Counted from the stretch's first letter, positions 16,942 through 27,646 are shown. The stretch: 64,000 bases of DNA from Sporosarcina limicola (GCF_014873855.1 NZ_JADBEL010000006.1:67058-131057), one strand, 5' to 3'. Notes: generated by a model from the letters alone, not told the origin. Program-made: numbers and translations.

Positions 16942-17979
16942 ATGGAACAACAACTGAAAGAATTGAAAGAACGTGCACTTGCGAAAATTAAAGAAGCATC
17001 AAACCTGAAAGATTTAAACGAAGTCCGTGTTGCTTATTTAGGGAAAAAGGGGCCAATTACCGATCTTCTTAAAGGAATGGGGAAACTCCCAGCAGAAGAA
17101 CGTCCGCAAATGGGGGCACTTGTCAATGTCATTCGTGAAACCGTGACGGAAGTACTCGAAGAGCGATTGGCAAAACTTGAAGAAAAAGCTATCAACGAAC
17201 AGCTTGCTAAAGAGGCGATTGACGTTACCTTACCGGGGCGTCCTGCACGCACGGGGAACCATCATCCTCTTACTCGTGTTGTCGAAGAAATCGAAGACTT
17301 CTTTATCAGTATGGGGTATGAAGTCGCCGAAGGTCCTGAAGTAGAAAAGGATTATTACAATTTCGAAGCGCTCAACTTGCCGAAAGGCCATCCAGCGCGT
17401 GATATGCAAGACTCGTTTTATATTTCAGAAGATATTCTTCTTCGTACACATACATCACCCGTTCAAGCGCGGACGATGGAAGCAAAAGGCGGCGCGCCAA
17501 TTAAAATTATCTGCCCGGGTAAAGTGTATCGTCGCGATAATGATGATGCCACACATTCGCATCAGTTTACGCAAATTGAAGGTCTTGTCATTGGGGAAGA
17601 TATTCGAATGAGCGATTTGAAGGGGACTTTGTCTTTATTCGCGAAGAAAATGTTTGGCACTGAACGTGAAATTCGTTTGCGCCCAAGTTTCTTCCCGTTC
17701 ACTGAACCGTCTGTTGAAATGGATATCTCTTGCTTTAAATGTGGTGGAGACGGTTGTAACGTCTGTAAAAAAACAGGTTGGATTGAAATTTTGGGTGCAG
17801 GTATGGTGCATCCAAACGTTCTGAAAATGGCTGGTTATGATCCAGCGGTCGTATCAGGTTTTGCATTCGGTATGGGGCCTGAACGAATTGCGATGTTGAA
17901 ATATGGTGTGGAAGATATCCGTCATTTCTATACGAATGACGTGCGGTTTGTATCGCAATTCCATCGGACAGAAGCGTGA
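16942..17979 (+). CDS. pheS: Phenylalanyl-tRNA synthetase alpha subunit
   Basis: 345 residues. An N-terminal coiled-coil (about 1-85) binds tRNA. The class II catalytic core has motif 2 around [25 protein letters not shown] (about 200-224) and motif 3 [17 protein letters not shown] (about 310-326). [12 protein letters not shown] is the usual phenylalanine-site segment. The CxxC-rich insert ([17 protein letters not shown], about 259-275) is a normal family feature. It forms an alpha2-beta2 enzyme with PheT, encoded 12 bp downstream, under the T-box above. Confidence 0.97.
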   Translation: MEQQLKELKERALAKIKEASNLKDLNEVRVAYLGKKGPITDLLKGMGKLPAEERPQMGALVNVIRETVTEVLEERLAKLEEKAINEQLAKEAIDVTLPGRPARTGNHHPLTRVVEEIEDFFISMGYEVAEGPEVEKDYYNFEALNLPKGHPARDMQDSFYISEDILLRTHTSPVQARTMEAKGGAPIKIICPGKVYRRDNDDATHSHQFTQIEGLVIGEDIRMSDLKGTLSLFAKKMFGTEREIRLRPSFFPFTEPSVEMDISCFKCGGDGCNVCKKTGWIEILGAGMVHPNVLKMAGYDPAVVSGFAFGMGPERIAMLKYGVEDIRHFYTNDVRFVSQFHRTEA

Positions 17980-17991
17980 GGAGGAAACGAC

Positions 17992-20403
17992 ATGTACGTA
18001 TCGACTAAATGGTTAAATGATTATGTAAATATAGAGGGCATTAAGCCTGAAGAACTTGCTGAAAAAATAACACGCTCAGGGATTGAAGTCGATTCCATCA
18101 TCGACCGTTCACAGGGCATGACGAATGTTGTTGTCGGTTATGTCAAGGAATGTGTAAAGCATCCTGAAGCGGATAAATTGAATATTTGCCAAGTGGACGT
18201 TGGGGAAGAAACAACACAAATTATTTGTGGAGCAGCGAACATTGCAGCAGGACAAAAAGTCATTGTTGCACGTGTGGGCGCTGTATTACCTGGCGATTTT
18301 AAAATTAAGAAAGCAAAACTACGTGGTGAGGAATCGAACGGTATGATTTGTTCGCTTCAGGAGCTTGCGATTGAAGGGAAACTCGTACCGAAAGCGTATG
18401 CAGAAGGGATTTACGTCCTTCCTGAAACAGCTATTCCTGGCGAAAACGCACTTCCATTGCTCGGACTCGATGATCAGGTGCTTGAATTTGACTTGACACC
18501 GAACCGTTCGGATGCGCTCAGCATGCTAGGTGTGGCGTATGAAGTGGGCGCGATTTTATCCCAAGGAATTGCATTACCTAAAATTGCTTATAAGGAATCA
18601 ACTGAAAAAGCACAAGATCTATTGAAATTGCGTATCGATGCGATGAAGGACAATCCGATGTACGTTGCAAAAGTTGTGAAGAACGTCAAAATTGGAGAAT
18701 CTCCATTATGGCTTCAAAATCGTTTGATGGCAGCTGGCGTACGTCCACATAATAACGTTGTGGACATCACGAACTATGTGCTGATGGAATATGGTCAGCC
18801 ACTCCACGCATTCGACTATGACCGTCTTGGAACAGGAGAAATCATTGTCCGTCTTGCGGAAGAAGGTGAGAAAATCACAACGCTTGACGACGTCGAACGG
18901 ACATTGAACGCTCACCAACTTGTCATCACAAACGGCAAAGAACCGGTCGCAATCGCAGGCGTTATGGGCGGCTTGAACTCTGAAGTACATGAAGGCACGA
19001 CAACAGTTGTTATCGAGTCCGCTTACTTTGCACCTGCATCCATCCGCCGTACATCGAAAGAAGTTGGACTGCGCAGTGATGCAAGTACACGCTTCGAAAA
19101 AGGTGTCGATCCGGAACGTGTTATCGCAGCTGCAGAACGTGCGGCACAACTAATATCTGAAATTGCGGGTGGGGAAGTGCTTGCTGGTTCAGTCATGATT
19201 GACGAACTCGACAAGACACCTGAACGCATCATTGTTTCACCTGACTACATCAACAATCGTCTGGGCATGAAAATCTCTCTTGAAGAGATGTTATCAATTT
19301 TGGAGCGGCTACAAATTAGCACAGAAGCAGTGAATGGTCAGCTAGTCATCGATGCGCCTACACGCAGACAAGACTTGCGTATAAAAGAGGATATCATCGA
19401 GGAAATTGCAAGAATGTATGGTTATGATGAAATTCCGATGACACTCCCTGTTTCTGAATCAATACCAGGCGGTTTGTCACCTTATCAGGCGAAGCGTCGC
19501 ATCGTTCGTGGTTTCCTCGAAGGTGCTGGATTAGTTCAGGCGCTAACGTATTCATTGACTTCAAAAGAACAGGCCCAAGCTTTCGCACTCGAAACGGCTC
19601 CTGTTACTGAGCTTCTTATGCCAATGAGTGAAGATCGCAGTATTCTTCGTCAAAGTCTGATTCCGCATCTTCTCGAAGCGGCAACCTACAACGTCGCACG
19701 CCGCACAGACTCGGTTGCGCTGTATGAAACTGGTTCGGTATTCCTTGGGGAAGAGGAAGACGGTTTACCGTTGGAAGTCGAACACGTCGCGGCAGTTATT
19801 ACTGGGAAATGGGTGGACCATGCGTGGCAAGCTGAGACCAAAACGGTTGATTTCTTCGTTCTAAAAGGGATTGTAGAAGGGATGATGGACAGCTTAGGTC
19901 TTGCTGGTGGATTATCGTTTGAACAAACGACTATCGAAGGCATGCATCCTGGCCGAACTGCGAACATTGTGCATAACGGTGAACGAATTGGATTGATTGG
20001 TCAAATTCATCCAACAGAACAGAAAAAACGCGATTTGAAAAACACTTATGCAATGGAAATGAATCTTAAAAAAGTACTGTCCATCGAAACAGACGTTTTA
20101 CTTTACGTTCCGGTACCACGTTTCCCATCGATTTCAAGGGACATCGCACTCGTCGTAGCGAGCGAAACTTCTGCAGGAACACTTGAAAACGTGATTCGTA
20201 GCGCGGGTGGTAAATTGCTGAAAAACGTAAAATTATTCGACTTGTATGAAGGGGATAACGTAGAGGACGGTAAGAAATCACTGGCCTTCTCATTAACGTA
20301 TGCAGACCCTGAACGCACATTGACTGACGAAGAAGTGGTAAAAGCGCATGAAAAAGTGCTGAACGCATTAACAACAGAAGCAGGCGCATTGCTTCGAGGG
20401 TAA
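17992..20403 (+). CDS. pheT: Phenylalanyl-tRNA synthetase beta subunit
   Basis: 803 residues, normal bacterial length. Domains in order: tRNA-binding EMAP-like domain (about 40-155), B3/B4 editing domain that clears Tyr-tRNA-Phe (about 210-390), B5 domain (about 405-475), a class II-like core without catalytic residues, and a C-terminal anticodon-binding ferredoxin-like fold (about 710-803). GAGGAAA precedes the ATG. It is co-transcribed with pheS and closed by a strong terminator. Confidence 0.97.
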   Translation: MYVSTKWLNDYVNIEGIKPEELAEKITRSGIEVDSIIDRSQGMTNVVVGYVKECVKHPEADKLNICQVDVGEETTQIICGAANIAAGQKVIVARVGAVLPGDFKIKKAKLRGEESNGMICSLQELAIEGKLVPKAYAEGIYVLPETAIPGENALPLLGLDDQVLEFDLTPNRSDALSMLGVAYEVGAILSQGIALPKIAYKESTEKAQDLLKLRIDAMKDNPMYVAKVVKNVKIGESPLWLQNRLMAAGVRPHNNVVDITNYVLMEYGQPLHAFDYDRLGTGEIIVRLAEEGEKITTLDDVERTLNAHQLVITNGKEPVAIAGVMGGLNSEVHEGTTTVVIESAYFAPASIRRTSKEVGLRSDASTRFEKGVDPERVIAAAERAAQLISEIAGGEVLAGSVMIDELDKTPERIIVSPDYINNRLGMKISLEEMLSILERLQISTEAVNGQLVIDAPTRRQDLRIKEDIIEEIARMYGYDEIPMTLPVSESIPGGLSPYQAKRRIVRGFLEGAGLVQALTYSLTSKEQAQAFALETAPVTELLMPMSEDRSILRQSLIPHLLEAATYNVARRTDSVALYETGSVFLGEEEDGLPLEVEHVAAVITGKWVDHAWQAETKTVDFFVLKGIVEGMMDSLGLAGGLSFEQTTIEGMHPGRTANIVHNGERIGLIGQIHPTEQKKRDLKNTYAMEMNLKKVLSIETDVLLYVPVPRFPSISRDIALVVASETSAGTLENVIRSAGGKLLKNVKLFDLYEGDNVEDGKKSLAFSLTYADPERTLTDEEVVKAHEKVLNALTTEAGALLRG

Positions 20404-20406
20404 ATT

Positions 20407-20445
20407 AAAAGACCGTACTTGGAATAAATCCAGTACGGTCTTTTT
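20407..20445. terminator. Bidirectional terminator between pheT and rnhC
   Basis: Stem AAAAGACCGTACT / AGTACGGTCTTTTT with A and T flanks. Confidence 0.9.
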
Positions 20446-21381
20446 CTATTTTCTTTTACTCGCCGCAATCTTCTTCGCTTTCCCGGCATTAGCAAAATGC
20501 CATTTAGTCAACGATTTCAACGACTCTTCGCCACTCTTCAATAAAATCCTAGCAGCTATCTCATCCACTTTTGCACCCGCTCCTTTAGGAAGTGTTATTC
20601 CGGCAATTTTGCTCATTCGATCCATTTCCTCAAGAAATGCCACCCGCGCAATAATCGAGGCGGCAGCAACAGAAGCATGTAGCCCTTCTGCCTTCGTTGA
20701 AAACAGTACATTCTCCCGTATGATTTCTTTTTCTGCCTTAATATGATTATAATAAATGCCGCGTTCTGCAAATTGGTCAATCAAAATATAATCTGGTTGT
20801 TCTTCGTCCATTTTCCGTAGCACATGCTTAAGCGCCTGATTATGAAGAAGCGCCTTTATTTTCCCTTGAGACCAGCCGCGAGCCTGTATCTCATTGTACT
20901 TATCATTTTTCAACGTCAATACGCTATAGATGAGCGTCGCTTGCAGGTCCGGCGCGATTTTTCGCATTAGATCATCCGTCAGCAATTTCGAGTCCTTCAC
21001 TCCAAGTTCTTGTACAAGTTCCACTTGATCAGCCCGAACAAAACAAGCGGCGACGGTTACAGGACCAAAAAAGTCGCCCGTTCCTGTTTCATCAGATCCG
21101 AGGACGGATAGCTCTTCAAGTCGATCGGGAAGGGTATCGCCTTTCGTTTTCACTTTTTCTGGTGAAAGTTTCCCTTCTGTAATTCCCCAACGTGATGCTT
21201 CCCGTTCCGCACCCGCGCCTTGAAACAGTACTTTACCCGACTTGTATACCGTAATTGCTGTATCGTCCAGTTTCGCCGCAAAGACGACGCCGGGTGCATT
21301 GCGCGTGACTTTGGATGCTGCATAATGACCCATTACTTTCTGCAACTCTTTATGAGTTACTTGAATAACATTATTACTCAT
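20446..21381 (-). CDS. rnhC: Ribonuclease HIII
   Basis: 311 residues. An N-terminal TBP-like substrate-binding domain (about 1-85) precedes an RNase HII/HIII fold. Metal-binding residues can be seen in GSDETGTGDFFGPV (D and E near 97-98), the Asp in VKDSKLL and in ILIDQFAERG. It removes RNA from RNA-DNA hybrids. The gene is convergent with pheT and divergent from zapA, as in B. subtilis. Confidence 0.95.
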   Translation of the reverse strand: MSNNVIQVTHKELQKVMGHYAASKVTRNAPGVVFAAKLDDTAITVYKSGKVLFQGAGAEREASRWGITEGKLSPEKVKTKGDTLPDRLEELSVLGSDETGTGDFFGPVTVAACFVRADQVELVQELGVKDSKLLTDDLMRKIAPDLQATLIYSVLTLKNDKYNEIQARGWSQGKIKALLHNQALKHVLRKMDEEQPDYILIDQFAERGIYYNHIKAEKEIIRENVLFSTKAEGLHASVAAASIIARVAFLEEMDRMSKIAGITLPKGAGAKVDEIAARILLKSGEESLKSLTKWHFANAGKAKKIAASKRK

Positions 21382-21980
21382 TCTTCTCTTCCTTTCGCCG
21401 ATTCATTCTGTAGATTATACAGTAAAGACAAGCAAGATACTCACCGATGGAATGGAGAATTTCCTGCTTGTCCTTTTACTCTTGTGGCTACAATTATGCC
21501 TGAAATTACAAATCATAAATTTTGCGATCATGCTGGCAATTTTCGAATCTAAATAATTTAGGTCTTCATTGGTAGCAGTCTTTTTAAAAACGAATTATTG
21601 TTTCGCTTTTTATTATGTATCGTAGATTCGAAATATTGGATTCCTATTCAATTAAACGTACGGAAAGCTGCTCCGAAATCCGTCTTTTTATTAGCTTGTT
21701 TTCTGATAGTTGCACTAAAATTTTCTATTGTGATATGATTTCACTTCATCCGGAATAAAGTGGAAATCCATGCTTAACGCCTTTAACCTGGCATGAATCA
21801 ATTCGCGTATTTTCATCGAGTTGTAATTTCATAAGTTGCTGATTGGTTTCAATTACGATAACCACTTAAATCAACTTGCCATAACGGTAATTATGTTAGG
21901 ATTACGCATTCAATTATTCACATCTAAATCACTTTCATGGTATGATTAGAAACAGAGTTTTTACGTGGGAGGTCAGGTTA
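21382..21980. other. Intergenic region between rnhC and zapA
   Basis: About 600 bp without a convincing gene. An 8-bp stem GACAAGCA / TGCTTGTC (21427-21474) lies upstream of rnhC. Short frames lack ribosome sites. The region must hold the divergent rnhC and zapA promoters, but I could not place them with confidence. Confidence 0.5.
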
Positions 21981-22241
21981 TTGGCAGACGAGCAGAAGAC
22001 GCGCATAGCAGTTGATATATACGGACAGACCTATAAGATGGTCGGAACCGAAACTAGCACTCATATGCGGCTGGTCGCCTCGATAGTTGATGACAGGATG
22101 AGGGAAGTTAGTGCCAACAACCCCAATCTCGACAGTACAAAAATCGCTGTGCTCACCGCCGTAAATAGTGTACATGATTATCTTAAGTTAAAAGAGCAAG
22201 TTGAACAGTTGGAAGAAGAATTGAGAAAATTGAAGGGTTGA
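21981..22241 (+). CDS. zapA: Cell division protein ZapA
   Basis: 86 residues. The N-terminal half carries the ZapA fold ([12 protein letters not shown], then [13 protein letters not shown]). The C-terminal half is a coiled coil ([19 protein letters not shown]). ZapA tetramers bundle FtsZ filaments at the division site. The TTG at 21981 is the start: GGGAGGT lies 7-8 bp before it, and homologues begin just upstream of the [10 protein letters not shown] segment. cvpA follows after 9 bp. Confidence 0.92.
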   Translation: MADEQKTRIAVDIYGQTYKMVGTETSTHMRLVASIVDDRMREVSANNPNLDSTKIAVLTAVNSVHDYLKLKEQVEQLEEELRKLKG

Positions 22242-22250
22242 CTGACTTAC

Positions 22251-22790
22251 ATGCTTGATTTACTAATACTATTTCTCCTACTTGGAGGGCTCATAACAGG
22301 ATTTAGACGAGGACTTATCGTACAAATCATACATATGACAGGATTCATCGTTGCACTCGTAGTTGCTTATACGTACTATAAACAACTTGCGGAAAAGTTT
22401 GTCCTTTGGATTCCATATCCGGGCGTGACGGCGGGTTCAAAATTATCCATGACGATAGAGCAATTGGATCTCGATGAAACGTTTTATCGGTTGCTCGCAT
22501 TTGTCTTGATTTTTCTTGTTGTTAAATTTGGCTTACAGCTTATTGCTTCGATGTTTGATTTCTTGAAGTATTTGCCCGTATTAGGCTTTATTGCCCGATT
22601 TGGTGGGGCTATGCTTGGATTTGTCGAGTTTTATATTCTCATGTTCCTTATCCTCTACCTGATTGCAATGCTCCCGATAGATTTCGTTCAGAATATGATA
22701 AGCAATTCACTTCTGGCAAATACGATGTTCGAACATACGCCGATTTTATCTGAATCCGTAAAAAAATGGTGGTATATCTATATAAATTGA
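22251..22790 (+). CDS. yshB: CvpA-family membrane protein (YshB)
   Basis: 179 residues with four membrane helices (about 2-20, 25-45, 80-100 and 117-140). The N-terminal MLDLLILFLLLGGLITGFRRGLI matches the CvpA/colicin V production family. The name derives from E. coli; in Bacilli the role is undefined and linked loosely to envelope or division. It is co-transcribed with zapA and followed by a terminator, which separates it from polX. Confidence 0.85.
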   Translation: MLDLLILFLLLGGLITGFRRGLIVQIIHMTGFIVALVVAYTYYKQLAEKFVLWIPYPGVTAGSKLSMTIEQLDLDETFYRLLAFVLIFLVVKFGLQLIASMFDFLKYLPVLGFIARFGGAMLGFVEFYILMFLILYLIAMLPIDFVQNMISNSLLANTMFEHTPILSESVKKWWYIYIN

Positions 22791-22792
22791 TT

Positions 22793-22822
22793 GCTTCCCC
22801 CTTGTTGGAGGGAAGCTTTTTT
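22793..22822 (+). terminator. Terminator after zapA-yshB
   Basis: GCTTCCC / GGGAAGC stem followed by TTTTTT. Confidence 0.8.
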
Positions 22823-22914
22823 CTAGACTTCAGGCGTCAACTCCTTGAGTCGTTTCAGGCCTGCTGGAAGATGCTCAACGGCACCTTATGCTTTTCATAA
22901 TTGGAGGACTTATG

Positions 22915-24621
22915 ATGAATAAAAAAACAATTATCCGTACATTGGAAAAAATCGCATTATACATGGAGTTGCTTGGAGAAAATCATTTCAAAGTATCTGC
23001 ATTTAGAAAAGCCGCCAGTGTACTTGAACTCGATCTACGTAGTTTATCCGAAATGGATGATATTCTCGCATTGAAAGGAATCGGTAAAGGGACAGGCGCT
23101 GTCATTACAGATTTAATGGAAAAAGGGGAGTCCGGTTTACTGCAAGAATTAGAAGAAACGGTACCGAAAGGGCTAATTCCACTGCTTAAATTACCAGGTC
23201 TTGGCGGCAAACGGATTGCTAAACTTCACGAAGCAATTGGAATCGATTCCGTAGATTCGCTCCGTGCGGCATGTGTTGCCGGAGACGTGAGTAAGGTCGC
23301 TGGTTTTGGTAAGAAGACTGAAGAAAATATTCTGAGTGAAATTGATATTTTGGGGACACGCCTTGGGAAGTTTCCGATTTGGCAAGTAGAAAAGGTTGTT
23401 ACCTTCATTGAACAAGAGATGCGGACAATCGAAGAAATAAAGCATTTTTCTGTTGCAGGTAGTTACCGACGTACAGAAGAGGAAAGTAGCGATGTCGATT
23501 TCATCATCGTAACGGACGAACCAGGAATTGTGCGGGATAAGCTTCTTCAAGTATTGCCGCTCGTTGCGACGATTGCTGCCGGTGAATCGAAACTATCTGT
23601 TACATTGGATTTGGAAGACGCGATTGATGTTGATTTTCGTTTCGTTAAGGAATCACAATTTGCAACGGCAATTCATCATTTCACTGGATCGAAGGATCAT
23701 AATGTTCGAATGCGTCAGATTGCGAAATCTAGAGGGATGAAAATTAGTGAATATGGCGTGGAGAATGAAGATGGTTCTGTAACGACATTTGAATCCGAAG
23801 AACAATTTTTTGCGCATTTTGGCATGCCGTTCATTCCGCCGGCACTCCGGATGGATAGCCATGAAATCGATCGTGTGGATGAAATTGCTGGCTTGGTCAC
23901 AATTGAAGACATACGTTCAGACCTGCATATGCATACCACATGGTCGGATGGAGGGTACTCAATCCAAGAAATGGTCGAGGCGTGTCGCGCAAAAGGATAC
24001 TCGCATATGGTCATTACCGATCATAGTCACTACTTAAAGGTGGCGAATGGTCTCACACCTAAGCGTTTACGTGAACAAATTGCTGAAATCCGTTCGTTGA
24101 ATGAACAGTATGATGACATCGAAATCTTTTGCGGAACGGAAATGGATATTCTCCCCGACGCCACACTTGATTTTGATGATGAACTATTACAAGAACTGGA
24201 TTTCGTCATCGCATCCATCCATTCAAGCTTTAGCCAATCGCAAGAACTAATTATGGAGCGACTCCATAGGGCTATGAAAAATCCACATGTCGACATGATT
24301 GCACACCCGACAGGACGGATTATCGGTCAAAGGGATGGTTATAATCCTGCTATTCCACAACTGATTGAATGGGCGAAGGAATACGGGAAGGTCCTAGAAT
24401 TGAATGCCAATCCATATCGGCTTGACCTTGCAAAAGAGCATTTAATCATGGCGCAAGAAGCGGGTGTCAATATTGCCATCAATACCGACGCCCATGCAAT
24501 TGATCAATTAAAATACATGGAAACGGGTGTTAACTACGGTCAGAAAGCTTGGCTAAAAAAAGAAACGGTCATCAATACATGGTCGCTTGAGAAATTCATC
24601 CGAGAAATCATAAAGAAATGA
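22915..24621 (+). CDS. polX: DNA polymerase/3'-5' exonuclease PolX
   Basis: 568 residues. Order: helix-hairpin-helix and lyase-like region (about 1-150), family X palm with the nucleotidyltransferase motif GSYRRTEEESSDVDFIIV (about 179-196), whose two aspartates bind metal, then a C-terminal PHP domain beginning DLHMHTTWSDGGYS (about 339-352), which provides 3'-5' exonuclease/AP-endonuclease activity. It repairs short gaps and abasic sites. I start at 22915, 7 bp after GGAGG. mutS2 follows after 16 bp, as in B. subtilis. Confidence 0.95.
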   Translation: MNKKTIIRTLEKIALYMELLGENHFKVSAFRKAASVLELDLRSLSEMDDILALKGIGKGTGAVITDLMEKGESGLLQELEETVPKGLIPLLKLPGLGGKRIAKLHEAIGIDSVDSLRAACVAGDVSKVAGFGKKTEENILSEIDILGTRLGKFPIWQVEKVVTFIEQEMRTIEEIKHFSVAGSYRRTEEESSDVDFIIVTDEPGIVRDKLLQVLPLVATIAAGESKLSVTLDLEDAIDVDFRFVKESQFATAIHHFTGSKDHNVRMRQIAKSRGMKISEYGVENEDGSVTTFESEEQFFAHFGMPFIPPALRMDSHEIDRVDEIAGLVTIEDIRSDLHMHTTWSDGGYSIQEMVEACRAKGYSHMVITDHSHYLKVANGLTPKRLREQIAEIRSLNEQYDDIEIFCGTEMDILPDATLDFDDELLQELDFVIASIHSSFSQSQELIMERLHRAMKNPHVDMIAHPTGRIIGQRDGYNPAIPQLIEWAKEYGKVLELNANPYRLDLAKEHLIMAQEAGVNIAINTDAHAIDQLKYMETGVNYGQKAWLKKETVINTWSLEKFIREIIKK

Positions 24622-24637
24622 AGGGAAGTGTAAGACA

Positions 24638-26995
24638 TTGGAAAACCGTGTCTTAAAAACACTAGAGTTCGATAAAATCCGAGATATTGTCGCGACACAT
24701 TGCACATCGTATGCCGGACGTTCATATATGGAAAAATTAGTACCTGTTACGGATTACAATGAAGTTGTCCGCCTTCTTGAGGAAACGGACGAAGGCTTAT
24801 CCATCCTGCGGGTTCGAGGAAATGTGCCAATGGGTGGAATTAGCGATATTAGACCCCATGCGAAACGAGCACAAATGGGTGGCATGTTGAGTGCCTATGA
24901 ACTGATGGAAACGGCAAACACAATTCGCGCGAGCCGAATACTACGTCAATTCATCGAAGCGATTGTAGCGGATGAAGAGATTACCATCCCGCATTTCATC
25001 GCAAAAAAAGAAGCCATCCCTATCTTGACTGGATTGGAACATGAAATAAATGGAGCCATCGATGACAATGGACATGTAGTGGATAGCGCATCAAGTTCAC
25101 TGCGCACAATTCGCCAAGGTCTGCGCATGCAAGAAGGCCGTGTGCGTGACAAGTTAGAAAGTTATACACGTGGCAAAAACGCCTCTAAAATGTTGTCAGA
25201 CTCGATTGTCACAATTCGCAATGATCGCTTTGTTATTCCCGTGAAAGCGGAGTACAAATCGCATTACGGAGGCGTTATCCATGATATGTCCTCATCTGGC
25301 CAGACGCTGTTCATTGAACCAGATGCGGTTGTTCAAGCAAACAATGAAATTCGTAATCTGAAAATGAAGGAACAGGAAGAGATTGAGAAAATTCTTCTTG
25401 AATTATCGGCAAAAGTGCAGGAAGTTGCGCATGATCTATTCACGCTAGTAACTATACTGTCTGAAATCGATATTATTCTAGCGAAATCGAAATTTGGTAT
25501 TGCACATAAATGTACCAAGCCCGCCGTCAATAATGAAGGCTATATCCGTCTAGCAAAAGCCAGACACCCACTTTTGCCGATTGAGGAAGCAGTGGCGAAT
25601 ACAATTGAATTTGGAAAAGAAATCACGACAATCGTCATTACAGGTCCGAACACTGGTGGAAAGACAGTTACACTGAAAACGGTTGGTCTATGCACACTGA
25701 TGGCGCAAGCCGGACTCCCAATCCCAGCACTTGACGGTTCAGAAATTGCCGTATTCGACGCTGTCTACGCAGATATTGGTGACGAACAATCGATTGAGCA
25801 AAGTCTAAGTACGTTTTCATCTCATATGGTAAATATCGTTGACATCATCAAGAAATATGATGATCGATCACTTATTATTTTCGATGAACTTGGTTCCGGT
25901 ACAGATCCTCAAGAAGGGGCTGCGCTTGCAATCTCGATTCTCGATGAAGTACACGGGCATGGCGCGAGAGTAATGGCGACGACGCATTATCCGGAGTTAA
26001 AAGCATATGGCTTTAATCGTCCTGGTGTAGCTAATGCAAGTGTGGAATTCGATATCGACACATTAAGTCCAACCTATCGTCTGTTAATTGGCGTTCCTGG
26101 ACGCAGTAACGCGTTTGAAATTTCGAAACGTCTTGGGTTACAGGAACGTGTTATTGAGCGTGCAAAAACGTTCACGGGTACCGATCGTGGCGAAGTCGAT
26201 TCTATGATTGCATCACTCGAAACAAGTCGTGTTCAATCGGAGAAAGACGCTGAAGAAACACATGGGATTTTGCTTGAGACAGAACGATTGAAACGTCAAT
26301 TAGAAGAAAAATTAGCTGAGTTCGATGAAAAGAAAGAACAGATGGTAGCAAAAGCGAGAGAAAAAGCGAAAAAAATTGTGGACGAAGCAAGACGTGAATC
26401 CGAAGCGGTTATCTCTGAGTTACGCGCATTGCGTTTGAATGCAGGTTCAAACGTGAAAGAGCATGAATTGATTGAAGCCCGCAAAAGGCTTGAGGCGGCA
26501 TCTCCGGCTGAAGCGAAGAAGAATGCAGTCAAAGCGAAGGCTGCACCAAGACCTCTCCAAGCGGGTGACGAAGTAAAAGTACTTAGTTACGGGCAAAAAG
26601 GGACGCTCATCGAAAAAGTGTCTCCTACGGAATGGATTGTCCAAATCGGTATTCTGAAAATGAAACTGGACCAAAGCGGCTTGGAGTATAGTAAACCAGA
26701 AAAAGAGAAACAAACTGTAGTCTCGGCTTCAGTAAAAGGAAGGAACGCATATGTCAAACTCGAACTCGATCTTCGAGGGGAACGGTATGAAGATGCAATC
26801 ATCCGTACTGAAAAGTATTTGGATGATGCAATCCTTTCAAATTACCATCAAGTATCAATCATTCACGGAAAAGGGACAGGTGCATTAAGGCAGGGTGTTC
26901 AACAGTATTTGAAAACCCATTCCAAAGTGAAAAATTATCGATACGGCGAAGCCGGTGAAGGTGGACATGGTGTCACTGTTGTTGAGTTAAAATAA
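24638..26995 (+). CDS. mutS2: Endonuclease MutS2
   Basis: 785 residues. The core has a clamp/lever region with coiled coil, the ATPase with Walker A TGPNTGGKTV (about 331-340) and Walker B LIIFDELGSGTDPQEGAA (about 410-427), a long charged coiled coil (about 515-620), a KOW-like segment and a C-terminal Smr nuclease domain (LDLRGERYEDA at about 711, HGKGTGALR at about 745). MutS2 acts on branched DNA and on collided ribosomes, not in mismatch repair. The start is TTG after GGGAAGTG. Confidence 0.95.
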   Translation: MENRVLKTLEFDKIRDIVATHCTSYAGRSYMEKLVPVTDYNEVVRLLEETDEGLSILRVRGNVPMGGISDIRPHAKRAQMGGMLSAYELMETANTIRASRILRQFIEAIVADEEITIPHFIAKKEAIPILTGLEHEINGAIDDNGHVVDSASSSLRTIRQGLRMQEGRVRDKLESYTRGKNASKMLSDSIVTIRNDRFVIPVKAEYKSHYGGVIHDMSSSGQTLFIEPDAVVQANNEIRNLKMKEQEEIEKILLELSAKVQEVAHDLFTLVTILSEIDIILAKSKFGIAHKCTKPAVNNEGYIRLAKARHPLLPIEEAVANTIEFGKEITTIVITGPNTGGKTVTLKTVGLCTLMAQAGLPIPALDGSEIAVFDAVYADIGDEQSIEQSLSTFSSHMVNIVDIIKKYDDRSLIIFDELGSGTDPQEGAALAISILDEVHGHGARVMATTHYPELKAYGFNRPGVANASVEFDIDTLSPTYRLLIGVPGRSNAFEISKRLGLQERVIERAKTFTGTDRGEVDSMIASLETSRVQSEKDAEETHGILLETERLKRQLEEKLAEFDEKKEQMVAKAREKAKKIVDEARRESEAVISELRALRLNAGSNVKEHELIEARKRLEAASPAEAKKNAVKAKAAPRPLQAGDEVKVLSYGQKGTLIEKVSPTEWIVQIGILKMKLDQSGLEYSKPEKEKQTVVSASVKGRNAYVKLELDLRGERYEDAIIRTEKYLDDAILSNYHQVSIIHGKGTGALRQGVQQYLKTHSKVKNYRYGEAGEGGHGVTVVELK

Positions 26996-27104
26996 TAGGA
27001 AACGATTTTTTAATAAAAATTCAAATTAGTTTCGGTTTTTTTGAAACCTTTTTCATTTTCATTCGTAAAGGTAGGAATGAACGAACGTGAAAGGGGCATT
27101 AACG

Positions 27105-27518
27105 ATGACGAAATCAGGATTTTGGGGCCACCCCTTAGTGGAAACAGCGGGCTATTTCAGTGTCGTTGTCCTTTGTTTGATTGTTTCGATGGTATTATTT
27201 GAAATCGTCACGAAATATAAAAACTGGGAAGAAATCCGTAAAGGGAATTTAGCAGTCGCTTTCGCAACAGGCGGAAAGATTTTTGGGGTGGCAAATATTT
27301 TTCGCTACTCAATTGAACAGCATAACTCATTACCTCAAATGATTGGATGGGGACTGTACGGATTTGTTTTACTCGTCTTTGCTTATTTATTATTTGAATT
27401 TCTAACACCGAAGTTTAATATAGATAAGGAAATTGAGGCGGATAACCGTTCTGTAGGATTTATATCCCTAATGATATCGGTTGGCCTATCATTCGTCATA
27501 GGAGCAAGTATTTCATAG
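27105..27518 (+). CDS. yshE: DUF350 membrane protein (YshE)
   Basis: 137 residues with four membrane helices in two paired repeats. It contains AVAFATGGKIFGVANIFR (about 50-67), typical of DUF350 proteins. B. subtilis has yshE at the same site between mutSB and lcfA. I use the ATG at 27105 with AAAGGGG upstream. Function unknown. Confidence 0.85.
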   Translation: MTKSGFWGHPLVETAGYFSVVVLCLIVSMVLFEIVTKYKNWEEIRKGNLAVAFATGGKIFGVANIFRYSIEQHNSLPQMIGWGLYGFVLLVFAYLLFEFLTPKFNIDKEIEADNRSVGFISLMISVGLSFVIGASIS

Positions 27519-27530
27519 GAGTAGTTAAAA

Positions 27531-27617
27531 ATGGAGAAACTATCAAAAATTTTACTCGTCATTTGTATTCTATTTGTTTTAGTAGGAGTTTACTGGTTAT
27601 TATCAAACACGCCTTGA
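27531..27617 (+). CDS. Small single-helix membrane peptide
   Basis: 28 residues: MEKLSK, a hydrophobic helix of about 18 residues, then LLSNTP. AGGAG lies about 10 bp before the ATG, 12 bp after the yshE stop, and a terminator overlaps its end, so it would be the last gene of the mutS2-yshE transcript. No homology is known to me. The ribosome site and position make it plausible, but it could be chance. Confidence 0.45.
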   Translation: MEKLSKILLVICILFVLVGVYWLLSNTP

Positions 27618-27646
27618 CCATTTCGTGCCGGTCAAGGCATCTTTTT
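27611..27646 (+). terminator. Terminator before lcfA
   Basis: GCCTTGACC / GGTCAAGGC stem, then ATCTTTTTT. Confidence 0.9.

Noticed and set aside
18706..19149. Open frame antisense to pheT
   Set aside because: Shadow of the real gene with cysteine-rich, non-protein-like composition and no ribosome site; the same holds for the other long antisense frames over recQ, mutS2, polX and sdhA.
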